Shown: positions 28,591-38,845, counted from the stretch's first letter. The stretch is 64,000 nt of DNA from DATBJJ01 sp963750915 (GCA_963750915.1 CAVVSF010000004.1:1-64000), one strand, 5' to 3'. The notes: generated by a model from the letters alone, not told the origin. Program-made: numbers and translations.

Positions 28591-30783
28591 CTACTCCGTT
28601 TGAGGAACGATTTCCGAGATGTCTGCAAGTTCGAGAATGAGGTCCCGCAGGTCCGCCATGAGCGTCAGCCGCGCCGTGCGCAGCCGGGCATCCTCGGCCA
28701 TGACGAACACGTCGTTGAAGAACCGATCGACCGCCGGCCGCAGCGCGGCGATCTCGGTGAACGCCTGGCGGTAGTCTGCCGCGGCGATCGCGGCGCGCAC
28801 CCTGGGCTCGTGGGCGTCGAGCGCGGCCAGCAGCGCCACTTCCGCCGCCTCCGTCAGCGCCGAACGATCGAGCGGGGCGCGGCCCTTGAGCTCGCGGGCG
28901 ATGTTCTTGACCCGCTTGAAGAGCACCGCCAGCCCCTGGAAGTCCTCGGACGTCCGCATCTTCTGCAGCGCCGCAGCAACGCGCCGCGCCCGCAGCGGTG
29001 CGAGGTCGCCCGAACCGCTCGTTGCGCCGCGGACGACGTCGACCGTGCTGTCGCGCTGCTCGAGGGCGTAGCGCACGCGCTCCTGTGCGAAAGCCAGCAG
29101 CGCTGCCACTGCCGCCGCGTCGCCGCCGCTGTAACCCCGTGCCGCCGCCTCGAGCAACGGCCGCACCGGCAGCTCGCGGTCGACGCCGGCCAGTTCCGGC
29201 AGATCCATCAGCGTCCGCACGATGCCGTGCATCTGGCGCCGCAGGCCGAACGGGTCGCGCGACCCGGTCGCCTTCTCGCCGGCGTTCGTCAGCCCGACGA
29301 CGGTATCGAGCTTGTCGGCGAGCGAGACCGCGGCCCACACCGCCGCCGCCTCTCCGAGCTGCGCCCGGGCGGGCGCCGCGTCCGCCTCGACACCGATCGG
29401 CAGGTAGTGGAAGTAGATTGACTTCCACACCGCCTCGGGCTGCCCTTCTTCCCGCGCGTAGATGCCGCCCATCGTGCCCTGGAGCTCGGGGAACTCGTAG
29501 ACCATGTCGGTCGTGAGGTCAGCCTTTGCGAGCCGCGCCGCGATCGCCGCGTGCGCCGCGATCTCGGGACGCGCCAGGACGTCGGACGCGATCCAGGACG
29601 CCAGCTTCTCTATCCGCTCGGCCTTGTCGCGGTAGCTCCCCAGCTTCTTGTGAAAGGCCACCGTGTGGAGCCGCTCGAGCCGTGATGCGAGGGCCTGCGC
29701 GCGATCCGCTTCCCAGAAGAACTTGGCGTCGCGAAGCCGCGCCGCGACGACGCGCTCGGCGTTCTTGGCGATGACGCGCTCGTCCGCCGGCTGCGTGTTG
29801 ACGACGGCGAGAAACGCTTCCTTCAGCCGGCCCTGGTCGGTGACGACCGGGAACCAGTGCTGATGATGCACCAGCGTCGTCGCCAGCACTTCTTCGGGCA
29901 GGACCAGAAATCCGGCGTCGAAAAACCCGGCGACGACCGCCGGATACTCGACGAGGTCGGCGACTTCCTCGATCAGGCTCGCGTGCTCCTTCAGCTGCAC
30001 CCGGCCGCCGAGCCGCTTGGCGTGCATCTCGAGCTCGCGGGCGATGCGGTCGCGGCGCTCGGCGTGATCGAGGACGACGAAGTGTTCGGCCAGGCGGGCC
30101 TGATACTCGTCGAAGCTGCGAACCTTGATCGATCGCCCGGCGCGGCCGCTGGTCGCAAGGAAGCGGTGCCCGTAGGTCAGCGCCCCCGATTCGAGATCCT
30201 GGACCTGCGGTCCGCTCGCGAGCTCCGAGCGGCCGATCGTGAACGGCACGACGCGGCCGCCGTAGATGAAGAGCAGCCAGCGAATCGGCCGGCCGAAGAG
30301 CAGCTCGCCCTTACCGTCGTCCAGCTTCGCGTCCCAGTGCATCTGTTTCGGGAACGCGAGATCGCGAAGCACGCCCGCCATCACGTCCGGCAGCGCGTCG
30401 ACGGCGCTGCGGCCGCGCTGCTGCCGGCGGTAGGCGAGGTACTCGCCCTTCGGCGTCTGCGCCCGCGTCAGCTGCTCGAACGCGACCCCGTTCTTGCGCG
30501 CGAAACCCAGCGCCGCCGGCGTCGGCTGGCCGTCTTTGCCGAAGGCGGCCGCGACCGGCGGGCCGGTCAGCATCTCATCGAGATCCTCCTGACGCTCGGC
30601 AATCCGCGCCACGCGCGCGGTGAGACGCCGGGGCGTGCTGAAGCTCTCGACCGGCGCGCCCGGCGCGATCCGGAGATCCTTCAGGCGGGCCTCGACGCGC
30701 TCCGCCATCTGCCGCGTCAGGTTCGGCAGCCACGACGCGGGCAGCTCCTCGACGCCAATCTCGATGATCAGTTCCCTGTCCAT
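28591..30783 (-). CDS. glyS: Glycyl-tRNA synthetase beta subunit
   Basis: A 730-residue subunit, near the usual 690-720. It begins ELIIEIGVEELPASWLPN and contains the HD-like region ATTLVHHQHWFPV and the DLTTDMVYEFPELQGTMGG segment; the C-terminal part is the DALR anticodon-type domain. With GlyQ (alpha) it forms the heterotetrameric alpha2beta2 enzyme that charges tRNA-Gly. glyQ lies immediately upstream, two bases away, so the two are translated together. Confidence 0.97.
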   Translation of the reverse strand: MDRELIIEIGVEELPASWLPNLTRQMAERVEARLKDLRIAPGAPVESFSTPRRLTARVARIAERQEDLDEMLTGPPVAAAFGKDGQPTPAALGFARKNGVAFEQLTRAQTPKGEYLAYRRQQRGRSAVDALPDVMAGVLRDLAFPKQMHWDAKLDDGKGELLFGRPIRWLLFIYGGRVVPFTIGRSELASGPQVQDLESGALTYGHRFLATSGRAGRSIKVRSFDEYQARLAEHFVVLDHAERRDRIARELEMHAKRLGGRVQLKEHASLIEEVADLVEYPAVVAGFFDAGFLVLPEEVLATTLVHHQHWFPVVTDQGRLKEAFLAVVNTQPADERVIAKNAERVVAARLRDAKFFWEADRAQALASRLERLHTVAFHKKLGSYRDKAERIEKLASWIASDVLARPEIAAHAAIAARLAKADLTTDMVYEFPELQGTMGGIYAREEGQPEAVWKSIYFHYLPIGVEADAAPARAQLGEAAAVWAAVSLADKLDTVVGLTNAGEKATGSRDPFGLRRQMHGIVRTLMDLPELAGVDRELPVRPLLEAAARGYSGGDAAAVAALLAFAQERVRYALEQRDSTVDVVRGATSGSGDLAPLRARRVAAALQKMRTSEDFQGLAVLFKRVKNIARELKGRAPLDRSALTEAAEVALLAALDAHEPRVRAAIAAADYRQAFTEIAALRPAVDRFFNDVFVMAEDARLRTARLTLMADLRDLILELADISEIVPQTE

Positions 30784-30785
30784 GT

Positions 30786-31734
<949 letters not shown>

Positions 31735-31748
31735 GCGGCGGGCGTCTC

Positions 31749-32495
31749 TCAACGAGCGTGGCGCATCTCGCGCAACACGCGGGCAGATTTCAGTTCCTTC
31801 TCCAGGTGCAGGTTGAGCAGCCGCCGGTGCGCGGTCTCGAGCTCACGTGATTCCGCCGCCGACAGCGTCAGGCCCGTCAGCTGCTCCGGCCCGGTGCTGC
31901 CGGCCGCGGCGAGGAAGCGGAACGCCCCCGCCGACACTTCGGTACCGCCGCCTGCCGGCGCACAGTTCAGGCACAACAGGCTCTCGTTGCGTGCCGGCAT
32001 GATCGCGCCGGCGCGGAGCGTCCCGCCGCACTCGGCGCACGCCAGCGCCGGGTAGACCCCCTGCAGTCGCAGCACCCAGTACTCGAAATAGCGCGCCAGC
32101 CGATCAATCGGAGCGCCGCCGGCAATCGCGTCGATCACCGACGACCCGAGCCTGAACATCCGTTCGTCCGCCTGCCCTTCCGGCGACCACTCGTCAATCA
32201 ACTCGGCGAAGTAGCCGACGTGCCCCAGTGCCTCGCCCGACGACGCCCGCAGCGGCGAGCAGACCGGATCCATGTAGTTCAGCTGCACCAGGTCGCGTTG
32301 CTCGCGCTCGAAATAGCCGACCTCGCCCCGCGTCAACGGCTCCAGCGCCCCCATGTAGCGCGATCGCGGCCGCCTCGCCCCCTTGGCCACTCCGCGCTTC
32401 TTGCCGCGGTCCCGCGTCAGGAAGACGACGATGCGGTCGGCTTCCTTGAGCTTGTAGGTCCGAAGGATCAGCGCCTCGGCTATGTAGACGGGCAT
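31749..32495 (-). CDS. recO: DNA repair protein RecO
   Basis: A 248-residue protein of the RecFOR pathway, loading RecA onto SSB-coated DNA. The N-terminal OB fold (EALILRTYKLKEADRIVVFL) is followed by a helical domain and a zinc motif: CAECGG and LCLNCAP, 30 residues apart. Length is normal. It lies upstream of glyQ on the same strand with 14 bases between, and its start is next to the heptamer array. Confidence 0.94.
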   Translation of the reverse strand: MPVYIAEALILRTYKLKEADRIVVFLTRDRGKKRGVAKGARRPRSRYMGALEPLTRGEVGYFEREQRDLVQLNYMDPVCSPLRASSGEALGHVGYFAELIDEWSPEGQADERMFRLGSSVIDAIAGGAPIDRLARYFEYWVLRLQGVYPALACAECGGTLRAGAIMPARNESLLCLNCAPAGGGTEVSAGAFRFLAAAGSTGPEQLTGLTLSAAESRELETAHRRLLNLHLEKELKSARVLREMRHAR

Positions 32496-32505
32496 TCGGT
32501 CAGTT

Positions 32506-32649
32506 CAGGGCTCAGGGCTCAGGGCTCAGGGCTCACGCAAAATCATCTGATCACGGTCAACCCGGTCCGTCGGTGTTTCGAAACTGGCACTTCGTTCGTA
32601 AGCCTTGAGCCTTGAGCCTTGAGCCCTGAGCCCTGAGCCCTGAGCCCTT
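32506..32649. repeat. Inverted heptamer array (CAGGGCT / AGCCCTG)
   Basis: Four exact CAGGGCT units (32506-32533) face seven units of AGCCTTG or AGCCCTG (32601-32649). The two arms are reverse complements, so the region can form a long hairpin around about 65 bases of loop. It fills the space between recO and mgtE and contains no reading frame worth calling. A second array with the same core lies at 51552-51671. Confidence 0.85.
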
Positions 32650-32663
32650 TCGATCGCGTCATT

Positions 32664-34034
32664 CTACCCCGCCACCGTCAGGTGCCTGATGAACAGCGCG
32701 CCGAGCCCGAGGAAGGACAGGAAGCCGAAGACGTCGGTCAGCGTCGTGATGAACACCGACGACGCCAGGGCCGGATCCACCTTCAGCGCCCGCAGCGCCA
32801 GCGGAATCAATGTCCCGGCAATCGCGGCGACGAACATGTTGATGATCATCGCCATCCCGAGGATGGCGCCGAGAAACGGGTTGCCCTGCATCAGCCAGAC
32901 CAGCCCGGCGCCGACCACGCCGCAGGCGATACCGTTGCCGATGCCGACGGCCGCCTCCTTGAGGAGCGCCTTGCGCGTGTTGCTCCACGTCAGCTCGCCG
33001 AGCGCGATGCCGCGCACGATCACCGCCAGCGTCTGCGTCGCGGCGTTGCCGCCCATGCCGGCGACGACCGGCATGAACACCGCCAGCGAGGTGACGACGC
33101 CGATCGTGCTCTCGAAGATCTTGACGACCGAGGCGGCAATGAACGCCGTCGCCAGGTTGACGAGCAGCCACGGCAGCCGCTTCTTCAGTGAGTTGCGCGG
33201 CGAGGTGAACACGCGGTCATCGCTCGCCAGGCCGGCCAGGCGATAGACGTCCTCGGTGGCCTCGTCCTTGATGACGTCGATTACGTCATCCACCGTAATG
33301 ACGCCGACGAGCTTGTTCTCCTCGTCGACGACCGGGATCGCGAGAAGGTTGTACGAAGCGACCAGGCGCGCGACTTCTTCCTGGTTGACGTCGACGCGAA
33401 CGCTGCTCAGATCGGTCGTCATGATCCGCTTCAGCGGCGTGTCTGGCGGCACGAGCAGCAGCCGGCGCAGGGACACGACGCCGACGAGATGCCGCCGGGC
33501 GTCGATGACGTAGAGGTAGAACACCATCTCGACGTCGCGCGACCCCTGCAGCGCCGCGATTGCCTCCGCCGCCGTCATGTCTTCCGACAGCGCGAAGACC
33601 TTCGGGTTCATGATGCGGCCGGCTGTCTTCTCCGGGTACTCGAGCAGGTCGCCGACGTCCGCGCCCGGCCTCTTCTGCATCAGCTCGAGCACGGCCGCCG
33701 ACAGATCCTCGGGCAGGTGGTCGATGATGGCGGCGACGTCGTCGGACGGCAGGTCCTGCGTCAGCTTGACGATCTCTTCCGGCGGCCGCCCGGCAAGGAG
33801 AGTGGCGCCGGTTTCAGGACCGAGCTCGCTCAATGCCTCCATCGCCAGCCGGCTGTTGCGTTCGAGCAGCAGCGAGAACACCGACAGGCGATCCTTCTCG
33901 GCGAGCTCGGCGAGGAGCTGGGCCAGGTCGGCGGGGTGCTGCTTCTGGAGGAGATTGACGAGGTTGGCGGTCGCACCCATGCGCAGGAGGCGCTTGACGG
34001 AGTCGAGCACGACGTCGAGCTTGCGCTGGGGCAT
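32664..34034 (-). CDS. mgtE: Magnesium transporter MgtE
   Basis: A 456-residue protein starting at ATG 34034 (GGGGAG five bases upstream). An N-terminal helical domain (about 1-125; HPADLAQLLAELAEKDR) precedes two CBS domains (about 135-255; MNPKVFALSEDMTAAEAIAAL; VVDEENKLVGVITVDDVIDVI) and five membrane helices. The CBS and N-domains sense Mg2+ and gate the channel. Typical length. It follows a short intergenic region with a hairpin and lies upstream of the heptamer array. Confidence 0.95.
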   Translation of the reverse strand: MPQRKLDVVLDSVKRLLRMGATANLVNLLQKQHPADLAQLLAELAEKDRLSVFSLLLERNSRLAMEALSELGPETGATLLAGRPPEEIVKLTQDLPSDDVAAIIDHLPEDLSAAVLELMQKRPGADVGDLLEYPEKTAGRIMNPKVFALSEDMTAAEAIAALQGSRDVEMVFYLYVIDARRHLVGVVSLRRLLLVPPDTPLKRIMTTDLSSVRVDVNQEEVARLVASYNLLAIPVVDEENKLVGVITVDDVIDVIKDEATEDVYRLAGLASDDRVFTSPRNSLKKRLPWLLVNLATAFIAASVVKIFESTIGVVTSLAVFMPVVAGMGGNAATQTLAVIVRGIALGELTWSNTRKALLKEAAVGIGNGIACGVVGAGLVWLMQGNPFLGAILGMAMIINMFVAAIAGTLIPLALRALKVDPALASSVFITTLTDVFGFLSFLGLGALFIRHLTVAG

Positions 34035-34118
34035 AGTAACTCCCCAATTTAACACGAACTTACGGGATTTTGAGACGTGAAACGGGGTGAGCTGGAGGCA
34101 GGCGGGCGACAGCGCGAC

Positions 34119-34149
34119 GGCCGCGGCAGGGGAAGAGGCTGCCGCGGCC
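34119..34149. terminator. Strong GC hairpin downstream of the secreted-protein gene
   Basis: GGCCGCGGCAG (34119-34129) pairs perfectly with CTGCCGCGGCC (34139-34149) around nine bases. It follows the minus-strand stop at 34170 by 20 bases. No T run follows, so it is either a factor-dependent end or a transcript-stabilising stem. Confidence 0.45.
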
Positions 34150-34169
34150 CGCTCGCGTTCCTTGCTGGA

Positions 34170-35189
34170 CTACTTCTCCAGCTCAGGCTTGCGTCGAATC
34201 ACCGAATCACGAACGGTGTAGTCGGCTGGAACCTCGAACATCGTCCTGACCGGCTCGGCGAGTGAGACGTTGGTGAGCTTGTAGACGGTTTGACCCGTGC
34301 GCGGATCCGCGTGACGGGTCATGACGAGCACCTTCAGATCGTCGGAGAACCACTGCTCGGACACGATCTCGATCGGCTGGACGTTGCCGATCCCGCCGGC
34401 CGGGATCGTGGTGGTCGTGCGCGTGCCGCGCGCCATGACGCCTTCGACCACCTGCTGCCCGAGATCTTCCTTGTTGACGGTCGAATTGGCGGGCACGCGC
34501 ATCATCGTGCCCATCTCGACCGGGGCAACGCGCGTCACCGTCGAAGCGCTCGATCCGCCGCGGCCGCCGGCGGCTACTGCGCCGACCGAAACCGACGCCG
34601 CGCCCGAGCCTGAACCCGCGCCCTCGCCGGCAGCGGCCGCGACTTCGACTGCCTGGCGCCGCTTGATCTCCTCCTCGGTCCTGGCCTCCTTGGCTTCGAC
34701 CGTCACACCGCCATCCGGTGTCCGCATCGCCCTGACAGTCCCGCTGCCCGAGGGCTCGACCGCCGCGAAGGAGTAGCTGCCGCCAGGGCTGGCGATGATG
34801 ACGCCGTTGCGGTGGGCGATTCGCTGCGCCGGCATCAGCATCCACTGCGACTCGGACACCGGATCGCTGATGACGACCGTGCTGACCTGGCCGTCGTTTC
34901 CGACGGTCTCGCGCCGCGTCCGGCCTTCACCGTCGCGAAAGATCCGCGTCACCGACTGACGCACGATCCGATTTCCGTCGGCAAGCACCTGCACCGTTTC
35001 GGTGACGGCCTCGGCCGAGTACGGCGCGCCGCGAACGATCCGGGACTCGACGCCGACCTTCGCACGCTCCTCCTGCACGGCGATCTCGACCGCCGCGCGT
35101 CGCGCCGATTCCGTCGCCTGCTGCTCCTGCGCCGCCGCCGGGAAGGCGCAGGCCAACACGGCGGCTGCCGCAGCGATCCGATGTCTCAT
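34170..35189 (-). CDS. Secreted hypothetical protein of the sigma/anti-sigma operon
   Basis: A 339-residue protein with a clear signal peptide (AAAAAVLACAFPAAAQEQQ). The middle carries DGNRIVRQSVTRIFRDGEGR followed by TRRE and ISDPV, a pattern I associate with uncharacterised acidobacterial secreted proteins. A Gly/Ala/Ser-rich linker (about 200-235) splits it into two halves. It begins 37 bases after the anti-sigma gene, so it is probably co-expressed and may sense envelope conditions, but nothing direct shows this. Confidence 0.65.
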   Translation of the reverse strand: MRHRIAAAAAVLACAFPAAAQEQQATESARRAAVEIAVQEERAKVGVESRIVRGAPYSAEAVTETVQVLADGNRIVRQSVTRIFRDGEGRTRRETVGNDGQVSTVVISDPVSESQWMLMPAQRIAHRNGVIIASPGGSYSFAAVEPSGSGTVRAMRTPDGGVTVEAKEARTEEEIKRRQAVEVAAAAGEGAGSGSGAASVSVGAVAAGGRGGSSASTVTRVAPVEMGTMMRVPANSTVNKEDLGQQVVEGVMARGTRTTTTIPAGGIGNVQPIEIVSEQWFSDDLKVLVMTRHADPRTGQTVYKLTNVSLAEPVRTMFEVPADYTVRDSVIRRKPELEK

Positions 35190-35226
35190 GACTTTGCTCC
35201 TGCGTAATCGAACGTTGCCAGGTCGA

Positions 35227-35984
35227 TCACCGCGACCCGCGCGCCACGAGCCTGATCGCTCGCGGCTGCCCGTCCTGGCCGACCAGAAGATCCGCTTCCA
35301 CTGACGTGTCGCGACGCTGCACCATCTCAACCCCCAGGTCGACGCCGTAGGTCGGGAGCATCGTCACCGGCAGTTCCATGCGAACGATGCTGCCGCTCTC
35401 GAAGTCCGGGAGCGCCGCTGCCGCAGGCAGCATGACGAATCCTTCCGGCGTCATGACCCGGGGGGCGCGCTCGGCGCGCGTCCTTGCCCCGGTCCTGGCG
35501 CCCTTTGGCGGCACCACGGCGGCCACCGATTCCTTCGTTGTCGCCGGGGCTGCCGCCTTCGGCGCCGGTGGCGGTGGCGGTGCCGGCTTACCCGCCGGGA
35601 CGGGCGGCGACGTCACGTCGGGCACACGCGAGGACACCGGTCCTCGATCGTTCGCCTGCCACCAGACGATCACGGCGGCGAGCGTTGCCCGGCGGCGGCC
35701 GCCTGACGCCACTGCCAGTGCCGCGGCGCCGCCGGCACCTGCATGCGGCGCTGCTCATCGAACGCCGTCATCAGCCGCCGGCGCACGTCGGCGGATGGCA
35801 GTTCGCCGGAGGTCGCCGCGGCCAGCGTCTTCAAGCCGGCGGTCACCTGCTCTTCGCGCCGGAGCAGTGCCGCACAGGCGTCGCACACTTCCACGTGCGT
35901 CTCGACTGCCGCCTGCGTTCCGGCGCCGACGGCGCGGCCGCGGCCCACTTCGACGACCGCTTCCCGGAGACTCTGGCAATTCAT
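35227..35984 (-). CDS. Anti-sigma factor with zinc-binding domain, frameshifted
   Basis: The first frame (from ATG 35984) holds the ZAS-type zinc motif HVEVCDACAALL (HX3CX2C), which grips ECF sigma factors in the cytoplasm. It stops early at a frame break near 35690 within a GC-rich run (GCGGCCGCCGCCGGG). The second frame continues with a membrane helix (TLAAVIVWW) and a Pro/Ala-rich periplasmic domain. Restoring one base gives 252 residues. ATG overlaps the sigma gene stop (ATGA), a typical coupling. Confidence 0.8.
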
Positions 35985-36619
35985 GCGAGCGTCCTCAATG
36001 TTCCTCCGGCCCTGCCGATGTTCATCGGCTTGTCGGCTGCCGGCTGTTCCCTGCGCCCATCCGCGAGGCGTTCAGCCAGCAGGGCCCGGCCTCGATGCAG
36101 CCGCGACCGTACCGTCCCCAGCGCACAGCCCAGCGCCGCCGCGGCGTCGACGTAGCTGAGCTCTTCCAGGTCGCACAGCACGACGACTTCGCGATACCGG
36201 ACCGGCAGCGACAGAATGGCGCCACGTACGGCGTCGACGCGCTCGGCCCGCGTCAGGTCGGCCAGCGGGTCGTCGGCCGCCGCCAGTTGCGCCACCTCCG
36301 GCGTTTCGTCCCAGTCTTCGTCCCCGAAGGGTCGGAGCCGGCGATCGCGATCGAGACGACGCCGCACGTGGTTGCGGGCAATGCCGCATAACCAGGCGCT
36401 GACGGAGGCGCGGGCCGAATCGTAGCGGCCGGCGTCGCGCATGATCGCGAGGAACGTTTCCTGGGTCACGTCGTCGGCAATCGAGCGCGACGCGGTCATG
36501 TTGAGAGCAAACCGGTAAACCTCGCCCTGCCGCCGCTGGAACAGCGTCGCGAACGCGTCGGCGTCGCCCGCGGCGATGCGCCGCACCAGTTCGGCGTCCG
36601 GGATGAGGTCGGAGAGCAT
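35981..36619 (-). CDS. ECF-family RNA polymerase sigma factor
   Basis: A 212-residue sigma factor with region 2 (about 15-85; YRFALNMTASRSIADDVTQE, then ETFLAIMRDAGRYD) and region 4 (about 130-185; LSLPVRYREVVVLCDLEELS and the helix-turn-helix ALGCALGTVRSRLHRGR). A short C-terminal extension (about 28 residues) follows. The anti-sigma gene overlaps its stop. A perfect inverted repeat directly before the ATG and an upstream GGAACTT suggest autoregulation. Confidence 0.93.
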   Translation of the reverse strand: MLSDLIPDAELVRRIAAGDADAFATLFQRRQGEVYRFALNMTASRSIADDVTQETFLAIMRDAGRYDSARASVSAWLCGIARNHVRRRLDRDRRLRPFGDEDWDETPEVAQLAAADDPLADLTRAERVDAVRGAILSLPVRYREVVVLCDLEELSYVDAAAALGCALGTVRSRLHRGRALLAERLADGRREQPAADKPMNIGRAGGTLRTLA

Positions 36620-36647
36620 GTAATGTCGTAACTGACGCCGACATTAC
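36620..36647. promoter_or_regulatory. 9-bp inverted repeat touching the sigma-gene start codon
   Basis: GTAATGTCG (36620-36628) and CGACATTAC (36639-36647) are perfect reverse complements separated by ten bases. The repeat abuts the ATG of the ECF gene, so as DNA it may be an operator and as RNA it would place a hairpin at the ribosome site. Confidence 0.6.
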
Positions 36648-36669
36648 CTATTCAGTTGGGAAGCGGGAA

Positions 36670-36676
36670 AAGTTCC
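36670..36676 (-). promoter_or_regulatory. Possible ECF -35 element (GGAACTT)
   Basis: GGAACTT on the minus strand, about 50 bases upstream of the sigma gene, equals the E. coli sigma-E -35 consensus. No convincing -10 (TCTRA-like) is found 16 bases downstream, so this is a weak call. Confidence 0.35.
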
Positions 36677-36697
36677 AGGAAAAAGAGGCGACGCGGC

Positions 36698-37606
36698 TTA
36701 CGAGCGCTTGCGAGGCCGGGACTTCGGCACGCCGAGCTCGTCCAGCGTCCGCTCATTGTTGCGCCAGTCGGGATTCACCTTGACCCGCAGGTCGAGGTAG
36801 ACGCTGGTGGCAAAGAAGGCCTCCAGATCGTGCCGCGCCTCGGTGCCGATCCGCTTGATCATGTCGCCGCCGCGGCCGATGACGATCGGCTTCTGCGATT
36901 CGGTCTCGACGAAAATCGTGCAGTAGATCTTCAGCCGCCGCTCGCGCTCCGTCTCGTCGAACTCGTCGACCGCCACCGCCGTGGTGAACGGCAGCTCGGC
37001 GCGGGTATGCGTCAGCACCTTCTCGCGGACGATCTCCGCCGCCAGCGTCCGCTCGGGCTGATCGGTCAGGTAGTCGTCGGGATACGCCGGCGTGCCCTCG
37101 GGCATGCGCTCGAGGAGCTCGGCCTCGAGGCGGTCGACGCCGTCGCCCGTGGCCGCCGACACGGGAACGAGGGCGGCGAACTGGTGCCATCGCTGCGCTC
37201 TCTCCATCAGCGGCAGCAGCGACGACTTGCCGACGAGATCGATCTTGTTCAGCACCAGCACGACCGGGCGGGTGACCTTTTCCAGCAGTCCCGACACGTA
37301 CTCGTCGCCGCGCCCGGGCTTCGTCGAGGCGTCGAACACGAGCGCCACGACGTCGACTTCGCGCAGCGTCTCGACCGCGGCATCGACCATCCGCACGTTC
37401 AACCGGTGCAGCGGCCGGTGAATGCCCGGCGTGTCGACAAACACGATCTGGCCGTCCGGGTAGTTCTTGACGCCGACGATGCGGGTCCGCGTCGTCTGCG
37501 GCTTGTCGGAGACGATGGCGATCTTCTCGCCGACGATGCGGTTGAGAAGGGTGGACTTGCCGGCGTTCGGCCGGCCGATCAGCGAAGCGAAGCCTGTGCG
37601 CGGCAT
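36698..37606 (-). CDS. era: GTPase Era
   Basis: A 302-residue GTPase needed for 16S rRNA maturation and 30S assembly. G1 GRPNAGKSTL (11-20), G3 DTPGIHRPL, G4 NKIDLVG and the C-terminal KH domain (GRGGDMIKRIGTEARHDLE) are intact. It follows the CorC-like gene by six bases at the end of a phoH-ybeY-corC-era run, a common bacterial order. Confidence 0.97.
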   Translation of the reverse strand: MPRTGFASLIGRPNAGKSTLLNRIVGEKIAIVSDKPQTTRTRIVGVKNYPDGQIVFVDTPGIHRPLHRLNVRMVDAAVETLREVDVVALVFDASTKPGRGDEYVSGLLEKVTRPVVLVLNKIDLVGKSSLLPLMERAQRWHQFAALVPVSAATGDGVDRLEAELLERMPEGTPAYPDDYLTDQPERTLAAEIVREKVLTHTRAELPFTTAVAVDEFDETERERRLKIYCTIFVETESQKPIVIGRGGDMIKRIGTEARHDLEAFFATSVYLDLRVKVNPDWRNNERTLDELGVPKSRPRKRS

Positions 37607-37612
37607 GATCGC

Positions 37613-38845
37613 CTAGCGTCGCTCGACCGGCGATTCGGCCCGCTTGAACCGGACCTTGTGAATGCGGCGGCGCTCGGCCTCGAGGACTTCCACGAGCAGG
37701 CCGTCGAGCTCGAACGTCTCGCCGACCTGCGGCACCCGGCCGACCCGCGTCAGGACGTAGCCGCCGACGGTCTCGAAGCCCTCGGGATTGATCTCGACGT
37801 TCAGGTGATCGCGGACTTCGTCGATGCTCGCCTTGGCGCTGAACACCCACGAGCCGTTGCCCTCGTCGACGACCGGCTCGGCCTCGACATCGTACTCGTC
37901 GCGAATCTCGCCGACGATCTCCTCGAGCAGATCCTCGAGCGTCACCAGGCCGGCGGTGCCGCCGTACTCGTCGACGACGATCGCCATCTGCACCTGCTTG
38001 CGCTGAAACTCCTTCAGCAGCTCCGGCACCCGCTTGGTCTCGGGCACGAAGACCGCGGCGCGGATCAGCCGTTCGATCGACTGCTCGCTGCTCTCGTCGG
38101 ACAGCACCAGGTCCTTGACGAACACCACGCCGAGGATGTTGTCGAGGTTGTCCTGATAGACCGGAATGCGCGAATACTCCTGCTCGCGGAAGAGCCCCCG
38201 CAACTCTGCCCGCGTCGAGTTCGCCAGGATCGCGACGATGTCGGGGCGCGGCGTCATGACTTCACGGACCAGGGTGCCGCCGAAATCGACGATCGACTGC
38301 AGCAGCTTCCGCTCGTCGCGTTCGATCAGGGCCTGCTCCTCCGCCGCTTCCTGCTGCGCCACTTCTCCCGGCGCCTCCTCGGCGCCGTTGGTGGCGGGGG
38401 TCTCGCGCTCGCGCCGGCTGTCGACAATCAGGCGCACCAGCATCCCGGTCAACGGGTGCAGGAAGCGGGCGGCGAAGTCGAACGGCGGCAGCAGCACCGC
38501 CAGCACCTTCTCCGGATTCTTGCGGACGATGAGCAGCGGCAGCACGTGCTCGAACACCAGGATGAAGACGGCGACGAAGAACAGGAGCATGCCGATCGAC
38601 GACAGCCCCTGCGAACCGGTGAGGACGGCGAGTACCACGGTCGCGAGCGAGAAGATCAACCCGAGCAGCAGCCGCGCCGGGACGAAGAGCTGAATCGGAT
38701 CGTCGAGGTAGAAGCCCAGGCGGTCGTCGCGGCCGCCGCGCTCGACCGAGAGCCGCAGCGACAGCCGCATCAGGGCGCTGAAACCCATCTCGATGATGCC
38801 GACATAGATCGCGGCCAGCGCCAGGAGCAGCAGCAGGGCGGTCAT
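37613..38845 (-). CDS. CNNM/CorC-type hemolysin-family transporter protein
   Basis: A 410-residue protein starting at ATG 38845. An N-terminal DUF21 membrane domain has three or four helices (TALLLLLALAAIYVGIIEM first), followed by two CBS domains (about 195-320; REVMTPRPDIVAILANSTR and VFVKDLVLSDESSE) and a C-terminal CorC_HlyC domain (EYDVEAEPVVDEG). Such proteins export Mg2+ or Co2+ in related species. The ATG overlaps the ybeY stop by four bases, so they are translationally coupled. Confidence 0.9.
   Translation of the reverse strand: MTALLLLLALAAIYVGIIEMGFSALMRLSLRLSVERGGRDDRLGFYLDDPIQLFVPARLLLGLIFSLATVVLAVLTGSQGLSSIGMLLFFVAVFILVFEHVLPLLIVRKNPEKVLAVLLPPFDFAARFLHPLTGMLVRLIVDSRRERETPATNGAEEAPGEVAQQEAAEEQALIERDERKLLQSIVDFGGTLVREVMTPRPDIVAILANSTRAELRGLFREQEYSRIPVYQDNLDNILGVVFVKDLVLSDESSEQSIERLIRAAVFVPETKRVPELLKEFQRKQVQMAIVVDEYGGTAGLVTLEDLLEEIVGEIRDEYDVEAEPVVDEGNGSWVFSAKASIDEVRDHLNVEINPEGFETVGGYVLTRVGRVPQVGETFELDGLLVEVLEAERRRIHKVRFKRAESPVERR

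Noticed and set aside
32506..32649. Heptamer arrays considered as CRISPR
   Set aside because: Units are seven bases, directly abutting and inverted across one spacer, with no cas genes; they do not fit repeat-spacer structure.
34119..34149. Hairpin as a classical rho-independent terminator
   Set aside because: The stem is perfect but no T run follows on either strand; kept only as a hairpin feature at low confidence.
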